The position numbers and the translations under genes were made by a program. Positions 46,691-58,268 of a DNA stretch of 64,000 nt are shown one piece after another; position 1 is the stretch's first letter; each line of letters starts with the position of its first letter. This DNA comes from Hydractinia symbiolongicarpus (Eukaryota > Cnidaria > Hydrozoa > Anthoathecata > Hydractiniidae), in contig NC_079887.1 in NCBI RefSeq assembly GCF_029227915.1, forward strand, positions 9,858,001-9,922,000. The letters are read 5' to 3'. Below the pieces are notes generated by a model. It saw only the letters and a list, made by a program, of their open reading frames with translations. It made no database searches and was not told where the DNA came from.

Positions 46691-47159
46691 TTAGTTTCTA
46701 AACAATTTGGTTGCAACTTTATGATTACAATACAATAACATCTACAAAATCCAGATCAAAAGAAGTTCATAGAGTATATAATCACACAGTAAAATGGGTT
46801 TGTCTAATAAACAGCGTGAGAATACATAAAAAAAGTTCAAGGATCATTCCAGACAACTTAGAGTATTGGTTTGTTTTAATTATTTAAGTACTCTGGGTTT
46901 GATAATGAGGAATAAAAGGATTGAAACACAGCAAGTAAAAATTTCCCTACATGATGCCCTTGACCTAGTCTGTATACAATTTTGTTACCTCCCCCGCTTG
47001 AAACATAATGTTTACTAAAATAATGTATGGCACCATGCACTACAGCGAACTGTTAAGTTGATACATACCAGTCGATTTCACAACTGAATTAATTGGAGTT
47101 ATTTCTACCTGTTTTTAAGTCATTATGCTATGCTTAAACTAAGAAGTACAATTATTATT
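46691..47159. other. NATD1 upstream region
   Basis: Should contain the NATD1 promoter. No other feature was recognised before the LINE fragment. Confidence 0.45.
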
Positions 47160-47405
47160 ATTGTCCAAGCTATCTTCGTATGGAATATCAGGCTTTGCCT
47201 TGTCATGGTTCTAGACTGTTTAACCAACATAAACTAGTAAATTACAGTGGAATATGTGCAAAAGAATTTGAAGTTTACAGAGGAGTACCACAGGGATCAA
47301 TTCTCAGTCTAACGTTATTTATACTGCTGCTAGATGACATTGATTGGTGTTTGCATCATTGTGACATCATTAAATATACACTGCTGCATTACACAGATAG
47401 TTAGC
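47160..47405 (+). mobile_element. Short LINE reverse transcriptase fragment
   Basis: The plus-strand frame spells VYRGVPQGSILSLTLFILLL at about 47272-47331, the conserved block of non-LTR reverse transcriptases, followed by a changed remnant of the catalytic region (DIDWCLHHCDIIKYTLLHYTDS). No upstream endonuclease or complete downstream domain. It is probably a separate copy from the element at 48 kb. Confidence 0.65.
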
Positions 47406-47999
47406 ACAGAATGATCTCTCACTGAATCTCTCCCTGAATTTGTTCTATAAGTTTCAAATAATATCAGACTATCGTACGTGAGCTGTCCGGTTCTAATTAT
47501 ATGTTTCCAGATTATATATTTTCTGCCCTGTTTATAAACATTGAAAAGCCCTTGCAGGCTAAAAGATTTCAGATTCTTGTTCGTGTGTAATTTTGTTCCC
47601 TATACCTAAGGTCGCCAGTAGCCTGTTTTGTACAGAACTTCTACAGTGTTGTTCCGTTATTTGAAATAAATAGGTATTATCCCGTGGTATTATCTTGAAC
47701 TTGAAAAATGTTTCATGTAGTACAAATGTCCAAAACGTGATTTGTGAAAGTTAATACTTTAACAATACAGCACTACACTTAACATTCATAAGAAAGAAAC
47801 GAAGACGTTTTAGCATATCCATCTATTAAATATCATTGCTTGTGGTGTAGCGATATTTTGGAAAATTTTATTATACCTGTGACATGACTAAAATCTTTAT
47901 CAATTTTAAGTAAAAACAAAAAAAGAAGGTTACGTTCATCGGTTTAGAATTAACAATAGAGACTAAATCCAAAATGCGATTCTGTGATATTACTATTTA

Positions 48000-49345
48000 G
48001 ACTAGGGTGAACACAGCAAAGTCTAAAATCATGATTAGTAGCATTGCAGCCAAGTGTGACCTTGTAGTTGGAAAGTGGCCTTGTGGAGTTTGCAGGAAAG
48101 GGGTTGGTAGTAACTCAATTTTTTGTCAGACTTGCAAGCATTGGGTACATAAAAAGAGCTGACATTCAGTTTGTATGCAAGCGTTGGAAAGGTGAGATTA
48201 AAGAGAATGAAGTATTTCCAGCTTTAATGATGTACAACAGTGGCTCATTAGAGATATTTGAGAACTTCTGTTACTTAGGGGGGTGTTGGAAGAAGTGTTA
48301 CTTGCAGGATAGGTTCTGCTTGGAAAAGGTTCAGAGAGTTACTTCCTTTGTTGACTAGCAGAGTCTTGTCAATTGAGGTAAAAGGTAGGTTGTATGAGGC
48401 CTATGTAAGAAGTGTTATGTTGTACGACATGGGCAGTGAAGTAGGAAGATCTTGACCGTTTAGAAAGAAATGAAATGAGAATGGTTAAGTATATGTGTAA
48501 CGCCAGTCTGAGAGACAGAAAGGGTTCAGATGAGCTAAGAAGCAGGGTAAGTATCTGTAGAATTAAAGATGTTATCCAGATAAGAATATTAGATTGGCTG
48601 GGACACTATCGCCGTTCTTCGTTCTTTAACTTTCTAAAAAATCATTTCTATCACCGCTTTTCATTTTTAAACTTTTAAAATACAATCTAAAAAAAAACAT
48701 TTCTATCGGCGTTTTTCGTTTTTAAACTTTTAAAATGCGATCTAAAAAAACATTTCTATCGCTGTTTTTCGTTTTTAAACTTTTGAAATGCGATCTAAAA
48801 AACATTTCTATCGCCGTTTTTCGTTTTTAAACTTTTAAAATGCGATCTAAAAAAACATTTCTATTGCCGCTTTTCGTTCTTAAAATTTGAAAAGGCGATA
48901 TAAAAAACATTTCTATCGCCGTTTTTCGTTCTTAAACTTCTAAAACACGATCTAAAAAAGCTTTTCTATCAAAATTAAAGTTTCAATCTTTGTTAAAATA
49001 TAATAATTTCTATCGCTTAAAAGTTTTATTTAACCCGCGCAATTGATAACATTTGCAATTATGCTATTGGGAATAGTTATGTTAACACTATTTAACAATA
49101 GTTATGCGCAGTTATAATAAGCTATTTTTTCCTCAATAATATTTTGTTTATTACGCGCAAGTTAATGACTTACAAGAACAAAAGACAAACAACTACTGTC
49201 TCCGAGAAAAAGGTGTGAAACTTGAGCGTACACGTACGCTTACATCTGGACTGTACTGTAGATCAGATTGGAAGAGGGTCATGAATATACCCCGTCCAAC
49301 CCATGCTAGCATGGAAAACGGACGTTAAGCCGAGAATGATGATGA
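48000..49345 (+). mobile_element. 3' part of a LINE with zinc-knuckle motif, split by a minisatellite
   Basis: Frames on the plus strand read, in order: AKSKIMISSIAAKCDLVVGK, then a Cys/His cluster WPCGVCRKGVGSNSIFCQTC with KHWVHK (about 48074-48160), FCYLGG (about 48268), a GR.YE.YVRSVMLYD-like block (about 48385-48430), ERNEMRMVKYMCNASLRDRK (about 48463-48522) and LDWLGHYRR (48590). Then a tandem repeat intervenes, and the element seems to resume at 49265 with WKRVMNIPRPTHASMENGR and a stop, followed by a gatgatgatgat tail. Frameshifts make it inactive. The Cys/His box placed after the reverse transcriptase is characteristic of a LINE lineage seen in marine invertebrates. Confidence 0.75.
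48615..48985. repeat. Minisatellite, 52-55-bp unit, about six copies
   Basis: The unit is tctatcgccgtttttcgttt, then ttaaacttttaaaatgcgat, then ctaaaaaaacatt. Copies start at about 48648, 48702, 48755, 48807, 48860 and 48912. The outer copies are more diverged. It interrupts the C-terminal coding part of the LINE. Confidence 0.85.
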
Positions 49346-49349
49346 TGAC

Positions 49350-52300
49350 TAACCAGGAAACCCGGAGTCGAAACGCTGGGTTAAGCCACAAGTAACTGTG
49401 TTACCTGGCGTTGAACGCCTGAAAGAGCGATTAATATGAAGTGTAAACTGTGCCACACATCTAGGTGAAGCGCTTTAGTACAGCATGTCATAAATTGAGT
49501 GAGGCGCAAAACATTATGGTGTTTCAAGTGTAATATATTTTTAAAAAAATAACTTTTCATAACTTTAGCTGAAATAAAAACACAGTTTACAACTCATTGC
49601 TCCCCCGTTATAGCAAAAACAGTTGACCAACCTTTTTTATTTTTCGGAGAACGTTCCTGCTAAAAGTTCAAACATACTCTGGGCTGAGGGATTAGTACAG
49701 GCAAACAATGACACATATCCATATAGACATAATACCTTTTTTTTAAAAAAAACCTTATCGTAACTTCGGATCAACAGAAACTCAGAAAACAGCCATCATT
49801 AACATTGGACTGAGCGGTTAGTACAGGTAAACTGTATTGTCAATGCCTTTAGGCGTAATACCCTTTTCAAAAAAACTTTTTTACAACCTCAATTTAAATA
49901 AGAACACGGGAAAAACAGTCTGTTGTTACCCTGTCCAGCTAAAAAAATCACTCAGCAATTCTATTTTGTGGAGTAAGTTTTCATGACACTAATAATAGTG
50001 TTGCTACCTACTAACTGCATTTAGCACAAGAAATATTGATTAAGAATTTTGTTGTAGCTAGCTAAACTGCATTTGGCTACTTTTACTCTTCAACCAGAAG
50101 TAGCTAAAGAGCTAGCTAGAAAAGAGCCACAACCCCAACATAAAAATAAATAATAATAAACCAAACTTTAAAATAATAAGAAAAAATAAGGCTAGCTGGC
50201 TAGCTGGCTTCAGCAGGATGCTGCCTTGAAATCTACGTTAGCTAGCTAAAATCTTGAAATTGTTTTGTTTCAGATTAACACATGGCTTGAAAACGTGATG
50301 ATATTTTCATCTTAATATGTGAAAACATTGACACAATGAAGAGAGTATCTTCAACGTTAATAGAACTGAAATTTAGACAGTCAAATAATTATACTGACCG
50401 AACCAAATATTCCTCTTCCTTCAAAAAAATTTTGATTTACAGCTTGGTGAAGAAGGCGAGCATAACAAATATGGCGTCCTTGAACTCGGTCCCTCGAAAG
50501 AAACGACTCATAACTTAACCCCTAGAGCTCGTTAAAAACATAACTGGAAACGAAAATTTGAAGAAGTATCTAGCATAGCTCATCAAATAATATTAAAATA
50601 ACAGTCTATAAAAATATTTGTGATTAAAATTGTAACGCAGTCTTTACTTTTTGCCAATTTCACGAATACCAAGATACGCACACAGCCGGCGTAGCGCTAG
50701 GTCACAGGGTGAGGTCGGACTTTAATGTCGTGACATTACGGCAATCGGTTAAAATGAAGGAGAAGGAGAAGAAGAAGGAAACGACCGCTCATTTAAATAA
50801 GATTTCTGATACATCCGAAATCTTAATAATCTGGGCAACGTTCATAATTTGGGCACAACATATTGCCGCCAATGGTATATGTAAAAAAATTACCAAATAC
50901 ATAAGTTGTGGCGTGACGTATTGTTTTTGCGCATGCACATGCACAGACAGGGAAAAATTGTAAACAACAATCTGTGATATAGCTATTTAAAATAAAATAT
51001 TTAGTTGAAAAATACACTGATGCCAAAATTCGTAAATTCTGCTCTAAAGAGAAAGCGAAATAACATCACAGTTTTTTGCCTTGGACTTATATTCAAAAAC
51101 ATATAATCAGTAAAGAAAAATTAGTCTTTTTTCCTGGAATCGTTCAGTAAGCCAGCTTTCAGTTAACTCCATGTGACTCTACATAAGTATAGACCACTTT
51201 CCGTGTGACTAAGTTGTTTTGATTTCATTTTGAAAACAATGGACATGCTCGCACTTTTTTGTAGATAAAAAAACAGAACTCATACAGGGTAAAAGGCAAC
51301 AAACATCTGGCACCCTGTTGTGGTTGTTTGTTGTTGATCCTTCTGCTAGGTATCTTTTTTTTTTCTGCAAAGTAAACTATTTTTAGGTCAAGCGAGGCGC
51401 ATTTAGGGCGATTTTTATCTACGTTGCTATGTACATATATGCCATACGTCAAAATCTTTACTTGTTTTCTTTATTTGCAAAGTCAGCACGTCCACTTTAA
51501 TGCTTGAAAACTGGTCATTTCTCATCTAGCTATATAGCTAAGTACATTATTGAAAGATTCCTGTTTAGTACTTTACCTTATTTTTAGTTTTAGACTGTCA
51601 TTTTGTTTTAACAGTCACACCTCTTCTCTTTCTCTCCTTGGAAAATCTTTTGTTGTTCTTTTTGTGTTGTGTTATTGTTTGTTGTTGTCAGTACAGCTAC
51701 AGGATCTTTCCCCAATCAGGTAATTCTACCCTGATTGTTTGTTTATTTGTTTGACACAACCGTTAGCTAGCCAGCTAGCTGTTTCTGTATATAGTAGTTT
51801 AAATTTAGCTAGCTAGACTCACTATTTTTGAGAGATATAGCTATACCCTGCCAACTGTTTACACAGGAGGGACAACAAAAGTGAATCTCTCTCTCTCTAG
51901 ATACTTCTCGAGTTAAGCTAGCTATATTATAAATTTAATGAATATAAATTTCTTTGTTCTGTCATTGGTTTTTAAGCTCCCATGCTATTGAAATTTCTGC
52001 CCAACCCAACCAGACAGCATGATATATATGAGTGGATCACACGTGCAAGGTCTTTTAAAAAATGGTGCAATTTTAAATCTCCTACATGACTAAGTTTTAC
52101 TTGTCTCTCTGGGTATCTTTTGAATCATTATATTGCATCCTCCAACACAGCACGGATAAACAGGCATTGTAGCTATCTATTCTAAAATATAGTTATAATT
52201 ATGAGCCATCATTACTGGTTGTTCGGAAATTTGTTTATTTTGTCCTCAGTAACAATGCAATTTTAAGCTAAAAAATTTGCAGTTTTTTCTATACCAGCAG

Positions 52301-54341
52301 AGAAATTGAAAACATGGGGTACTTAAATCAGGGTATTGTTTGGGGTAGTTTTTGTGGTGGTATATTTATTCTACAGACCAGATAATTATGTGCTTGCTGA
52401 CCAATTTTGCAGAGGGAAACCCTCACAATAATTTTACATGTAAATAACTTAAAAAAGGCTTCCCCCATTCAAGGTTTCCACAGCAAATTTACTGGTCATA
52501 ATGTTCCCATGTCAATGGCCAAATAACATGGAAACAAGGCTAGCAACTATTTTTAAATGTAAATAACTTTAAAATTAGGCTTTTTTTGTTCTGTCAAATT
52601 TTCTCCTTATGAAGTTGTCTGTACAATGACCAAATAACATGGAAACAAGGCTATGGCTGTTTAAGAGTTTTAATATGCGAACTAGATTTATATTATAATC
52701 TACTAATTGATAAAGCCTGTGGAAAACCCATCATTTGAATTTTGATGACGTAAACAATGACTTGTCCATACACAAAGAGTTTTCAGAAATTTATTTGGCC
52801 ATTGCTTTCAATGTCTAGAGCAGGAAAAGCTGATCTAGATAATGTATAGGATCATGTACTTTCAACCAACAATTAGGAGATTTAAGGATATAAAAATTTT
52901 GCTGACATCAGCAAAGACAAACCAATGTACCAAAAAATTTGTTCAGCAATTGGCTATTGTGTAGAGCTTGAAACACTGCTCAAAAAAATGTATAGGATTA
53001 TGTACTTTTGGCGAACAGTTAAATAGATATTGGGGTTTTAAAATATTTCACACGTCTGTTCCAAAACAAATGGTATGACCCAGCTTTGGTAAACGTACCA
53101 AATTTGGTCCTCAGTGGCCCCTGGTTACCTATGTTAAAGATGACATTAGTTATTTCCAGCCGTTTTCAAGATATATATAATACCTTAAACTTAAAAATGC
53201 AATGCAACAACTTCACTTATCTTAATATACTTTTCTTTGATGTTATTATTGTTTTAACATCAAAGTTTGATAAATTACAGAAAAATTCTACAGGCCTTGT
53301 TTTAAAGATGTGTTAAAGAATATTGTAAAAAATATAACCAATTTTGCAAAAGTCACAAACAGACAAACAAACAGACAGATGGTAGCTTCATATTATTATA
53401 AAAGTTAAGGGAATTAAGGCAGAGTGCATTCTTATATTCTTAATTTTTTCATGTTTAATTGTGTTCAAGCATATATATAAGCATGTATATTTGTATTATA
53501 GTTTCAATTGCTTGAAAGTACCTTCTCTTTGGATTCATTGTTTTATTGTCTATAGAACTGTATAATGTTGTGTTACATTTAGATATTGACAAAACAACTT
53601 ATTGCTGATTGTAAAGATAAAGAACAAAGTCATGGTTTGTTTTTTTGTTGTTGTCTTTACATTCTTTTTAAATCTATATATACCAATAAAATCTATCTAA
53701 TTCTAAATCAAATTTATGGCCGAGGAAATTTGATTATCTGCTTTGAGTAACTACACACATTTCGCTTTTTGAGCTTGTTTATTGATAATGTATATTTAAA
53801 ACAGTGCATTTTTGCCATTTTCCATTATTTTCCATTCCATATTTAAAAAAGATCTCTTCATAATAAATTTGCCAATATTTATTATTTCAATCATTTGTTT
53901 TTATTTATATTATTTTTTCGTTGTTAATGGTACAAAATTAACATTATACATTTAAAGTATTTTTTAAAGGATAGTTTTTACTTCTGCCTTAAAAGAAAAT
54001 AATTTAAAACTGAGGACATTGATATTTTTAGTTCATAAAATGCAGGTGTAGTGTATTTGTATTTGAAAGTGAATTAAACACGCTGCATACTATGTTTTCA
54101 AGGATATCATCGCCCAAAACAGATAATCATTTTTTTAAGTACACCATCAATGTAATGTTGGCAAAAAATATAAATTTGGTTATCAGTGAAAAATATGTAA
54201 TTTTTATCCAGAAAAATATTTTAACTCTCAAGAATAATTTTTACAGAACCGTAATAAAAACGTTGAGTGGAATTATATTAGTTTTTTTTTTACAGAATTT
54301 CTCTTTTTTTATATTTAAATTTTCATTTTTTACATTTATAG
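49350..54341. other. Intergenic or UFD1 5' region; first UFD1 exon expected here
   Basis: No complete gene is called. The initiator exon of UFD1 should be here, ending in ATG directly before a GT. Candidates are ATG at 50872-50874 (gtatat follows) and 53070-53072 (gtatga follows), neither convincing. A mini-frame pair of uncertain meaning lies at 50.34-50.52 kb. Tracts rich in agctagct occur at 50060-50250 and 51765-51820. A dispersed repeat copy lies at 52.48-53.41 kb. Confidence 0.5.
52480..53405 (-). repeat. Dispersed repeat, copy B (inverted relative to copy A)
   Basis: Read on the minus strand from 53405: ctgtctgtttgtttgtctgt, gtgacttttgcaaaattggt, then (near 53100) taaccaggggccactgagga with ccaaatttggta, caaaccccaatatct-like words near 53030, tacataatcctatacatt near 52990, and gccaaataa near 52795. 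Order and spacing follow copy A at 6.6-7.2 kb. The copy also contains the internally repeated ccaaataacatggaaacaag at 52519 and 52629. Confidence 0.65.
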
Positions 54342-57300
54342 TTCAGTTTTAATGTGTTTGATAACCTTCCACTCACATTCAACACACAATACAAATGTTA
54401 TTCAGTGTCGATGTTAGCAGGTAATGAAAGAGATGATGTTGAGAAGGGTGGAAAAAGTATGTACAATAACATATATACATAATTTTTACTAATACTCAGT
54501 GCTTGTTTTTTTATTAAGGATAACATTTTTATCCCTATTACTCAATGTTGTCATATAAACTTCACTTGTTAACTAAATATTGCTTTGACAATGTTTTTCC
54601 CTAAACAATTTTACTCAAGAAGGTCAGGTAAATTTTTATTTTAGCAATAGAAGGTTAAGGAAAATAAAAATAAAAATCAGCTGGTAGCCCTGTTTATTAT
54701 TTGATACATTTCTATGTGGAATTGATATAGGATCATGTATAGCAAGTCTATATGCAAACAATGAAAATCTCTTTCACTAGTAATGGACAAAATTTAGGGA
54801 ACTTACCCTTCTTTCTCTTTTTAAAGCTAAACTCAACAGATTTAATTTTTTTCATTATACTACGAAATCACTATTTTACTCTTTAGTTATTCTGCCACCA
54901 TCAGCTCTAGACCTTCTCAGTAAGTATCACAAAATATGGTTACCTACCTATTTTTAAAGTAGCTTGTATGTTCTCATCTCAATTTGTTTTCTCAGCAAGA
55001 TTAAATATAGTATATCCAATGTTGTTCAAGATAACGAATACGCGCCAAAAACGTTACACCCATTGTGGAGTGCTGGAATTTGTTGCAGATGAAGGGAAAG
55101 CATATATTCCACATTGGGTATGTTCTACTTATCAAAAGTAACATGCTTTCAGTTCATGCTAGTCAAGGATTATGTTTGTTTATTTAGATGATGCAAAATT
55201 TATACCTCAGTGAAGGAGACCTCATAAATATTCAGAGTGCATCTCTTCCTGTGGCAACTTTTGCACGCTTTCAACCTCAAACAGTTGATTTTCTAGATAT
55301 CACTGACCCAAAAGCAGTGTATCTTTTCACATTTTGTATAAAAATGCAATCCTTTTGATGAAATGCTCTTTTTATTCCTTTTCTTTTTAAGCTTTTTGCT
55401 CCAAAGTCTTATAAGAAAGTTTTTTAGTGTAGTTTGAGTACTAGCATACAGTCCAAATTTTTTTGGTTTTTTATTAAAACTTTTTTCTTTTTACTTTCTT
55501 TTCTTTTTGCACAGATATCCAAATTTTCTTAACAGCTTACAGCTTAGAAAATGTGTTGCGTTTATTTGCGTGTTTAACAAGAGGAGATGTGCTTGCTATC
55601 AAATATAATGAAAAGGTAAATTGGTATCGGTGCTTGTAACCAAGGTTCATAGCATCTAGCAAAGTCAGGGTGGCAGAGAATGTCAAGGGAATTTTTATTT
55701 TTTTATTGCATGGTTGGTGACAGTCAGGGAAAGATTTTTTGCTCTCAAAGATTTTTGAAACTTGTTTCATGTTTTTGATAAGTGACAAGTTTATAATATT
55801 TTATTTTATTTTCCAAGTTATCTATTTATTTTGATAATTTTGTTGATGTTCAGTTTAAATGGTAAGTTCCAATTTTGATGCCAGCATGAGGGCCTTATAT
55901 TTGCTTTTCATGAAGACAGGAAAAATAGCATCTGATGACACCTACTGGTCAGGGAAAGGCAGGCATTTTCATTTTGATAAGTGTTATGAACCCTAATACG
56001 CATTTCTTATTTATTACTTTTGTTTTATACGAATTCTTTTATTTAGATATACGAGTTGTTAGTTCTTGAAACAAAACCAGAAAATGCTGTTTCTATTATT
56101 GAATGTGACATGCAGGTAAATTAAGAGGAGTATGAAATAGGCTGTTGATGTTTTCAAACAAGTGCAAATTGTCAAACGTATTCAAAAACATCTTTAACTG
56201 CAAGTGTGTGTACCTCATCAGGATTAGACAGCAATTTTATATTTTCCCATCCCTTGCAGCAGTGTGTGATCAAATTACGAAAGTAGCGAATTAAGGCAAT
56301 GTCTTTTTCTTGTTAGGTTGATTTTGCACCACCTGTGGGCTATGTTCCGCCAGAGAGACAGCCGCAAAAAATGCAAACAGAAACAGATGGAGAAGTAAGT
56401 CTTGACACTTTAGATGTTTGATGGTAGCAATTCAAATGTTCGTGGAAATATCAAAAATATATTTGCATACATGTGGCATAACTTTTATTGTTTACTTTTA
56501 ATCACTTCTACCTTTGTGCAAATCGGCATTTCGTGGGCATTAATTCAAATCCAAATCCATCTCCTCACTGATAGAAAACCTTTTCTATAAGTCAGGAGAT
56601 GCGATCTATGGAATAGAAATATAGAGTGACTTCGTTTCTTCTTATAGCCATCGTTGGAAGGTATACCAGAAAAATATATAAACAGAGGTCAACAGGTATG
56701 TTTACTAATTTTTCAAGGAAGTAATTTAATGACTTCTTCGCTTTTGCTTTGTTTTTGTTTTATCTGTTGTTTGTGTGTGATTACTGATGAAGTTTTGGAA
56801 ATTTATTTTAAACGAATCTCAATCTTAAACTTCATATAGTTAAAATAAAGTCAACTTGATTAAGAGGGGGAGGGGTGGGAGTGAGCTAGATTTTAGAAAA
56901 TCTCCAATCATAGACATAAATTAGTGCAAAGAAGGGCGGATTTAAAAGTTCGTAACCACAAGCAATCGAGAAAGCCGTTTCTATGTAAGTAACACGCATT
57001 CTGAATTTGTCAATTTTCCCTTGTCAATGTAAACAGCAAAAACTGTTGTTCTATAATACGAACATCGCGGAAAGTTAGCGCATTTTCGACGTGACCAACA
57101 CCTCAGCCAAATTTTAAAAAAAGTGTTAGTGTACTAGCCAAGTGATTCTGTTTGATTTTCGATATTAGCCAAAAAAGAACCTTTCGCACAAATATGTCTT
57201 GAATTGTAGTTTTTCTCCATAAATCGCAATTTTATTTGTTAATGCACTATCCTTAAAATGAATCTACACTTTAACGTGTGTGCTAACGATTTGAAATGCG

Positions 57301-58268
57301 AAAACAATATTTATCCTTTGTAGCTCTTTCCAGGAAGTGGCAATCGGCTAGATGGTAAGAAGAAGAAATCGAAAGACTCTATGGATGGAAATTCTCCTGT
57401 AAAACCATCGATTATAAAAAGGTTTGTGCTTTGTTACTGACATTGTGGTGTTGTTAACAATGAAAAAAGACAAATAAAAAATTCATTTAATACTCTCGAG
57501 ATTTTAGGGAACTGTTTAATAAAATATTTCTGCCGCTGTTGTTGTTTGGAATATCTCCGAAGCAGTAAAAAAATACCATTTCAGGATGCAACTTTCTCAA
57601 ATTCAAATTTATAAACAGTCTTGATATCTTTACTTTCAAATTTTTATAGATGTTCTTGCATGATTAAGCAACTAATTCAGCAGATTGTACATAAGGCATG
57701 GAAATGTCATGATTTATTTCCAAACTTCTTTGACCCTATTCCTATATAAATGAAACTATAAAAAAGCTTTTTGGGTAAAAATATCTAAAAAAATACGCTG
57801 GGGTTATCCTGGAGGATGAAATAAAATACAAAATGTCTGTTGTGTATATTGCCATTTATCGTTATTTGTTACATTTAGAGGAATTCCTGATCTAAATTAT
57901 AAAGTGGGAATGATTGAATTTAAACGAAAGATATTGAAACCCATCAATAAACAGGTAGTTGATCTACACATGCACACATTTAAAACATTTGGATGTGTAG
58001 CTTCCATTTTCCTGTCAATTCAAGCCAGTACCATCATAGCCGTCTTTTATACATCATGAATAAAGCGAAAGGGTTATTGAACGTACCGTAGCTATTATTT
58101 TCCTACAAGGATCACTTGTTAACTCAAACCACGGATGACTCTAACGTCCGTTGTCTCTGAATACTTCCTATCTATTTACCTTCTTTTTTTGGGTGGCTTT
58201 AGATTGCTGAAGAAGAGACATTCACGGCGTTTGGTGGCGAGGGGAAGTTACTAAGAAAGAAAAGATGA
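54342..58268 (+). CDS. UFD1: UFD1, ubiquitin-binding adaptor of p97/VCP (initiator exon not located)
   Basis: Eleven coding exons in agreeing phase: 54342-54456, 54887-54919, 54996-55117, 55188-55318, 55543-55615, 56047-56115, 56317-56394, 56648-56695, 57324-57421, 57879-57954, 58203-58268 (stop). They give 302 residues, 303 with a Met supplied upstream (human UFD1 is about 307). The double-psi barrel UT3 domain is clear: [73 protein letters not shown] and AVSIIECDM. The C-terminal half holds the NPL4/p97-binding tail ([41 protein letters not shown]). UFD1-NPL4 recruits ubiquitinated substrates to p97 for ER-associated and nuclear degradation. The first exon starts exactly after the Met codon position. 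Confidence 0.94.

Noticed and set aside
51691-51719. Exon-like stretch between an ag and a gt near 51.7 kb as UFD1 exon 1
   Set aside because: Its translation (YSYRIFPQS) does not match the UFD1 start and it lacks an ATG before the donor.
54402-54406. Acceptor-like ttcag as the start of the UFD1 exon
   Set aside because: The frame continues upstream as FSFNVFDN...FNTQYKCYS, the known UFD1 N-terminus, so the exon begins at 54342.
57355-57360. Donor-like gtaaga inside UFD1 exon 9
   Set aside because: Reading through gives [10 protein letters not shown]...IKRG, which matches the family, and the following donor at 57422 restores the phase.
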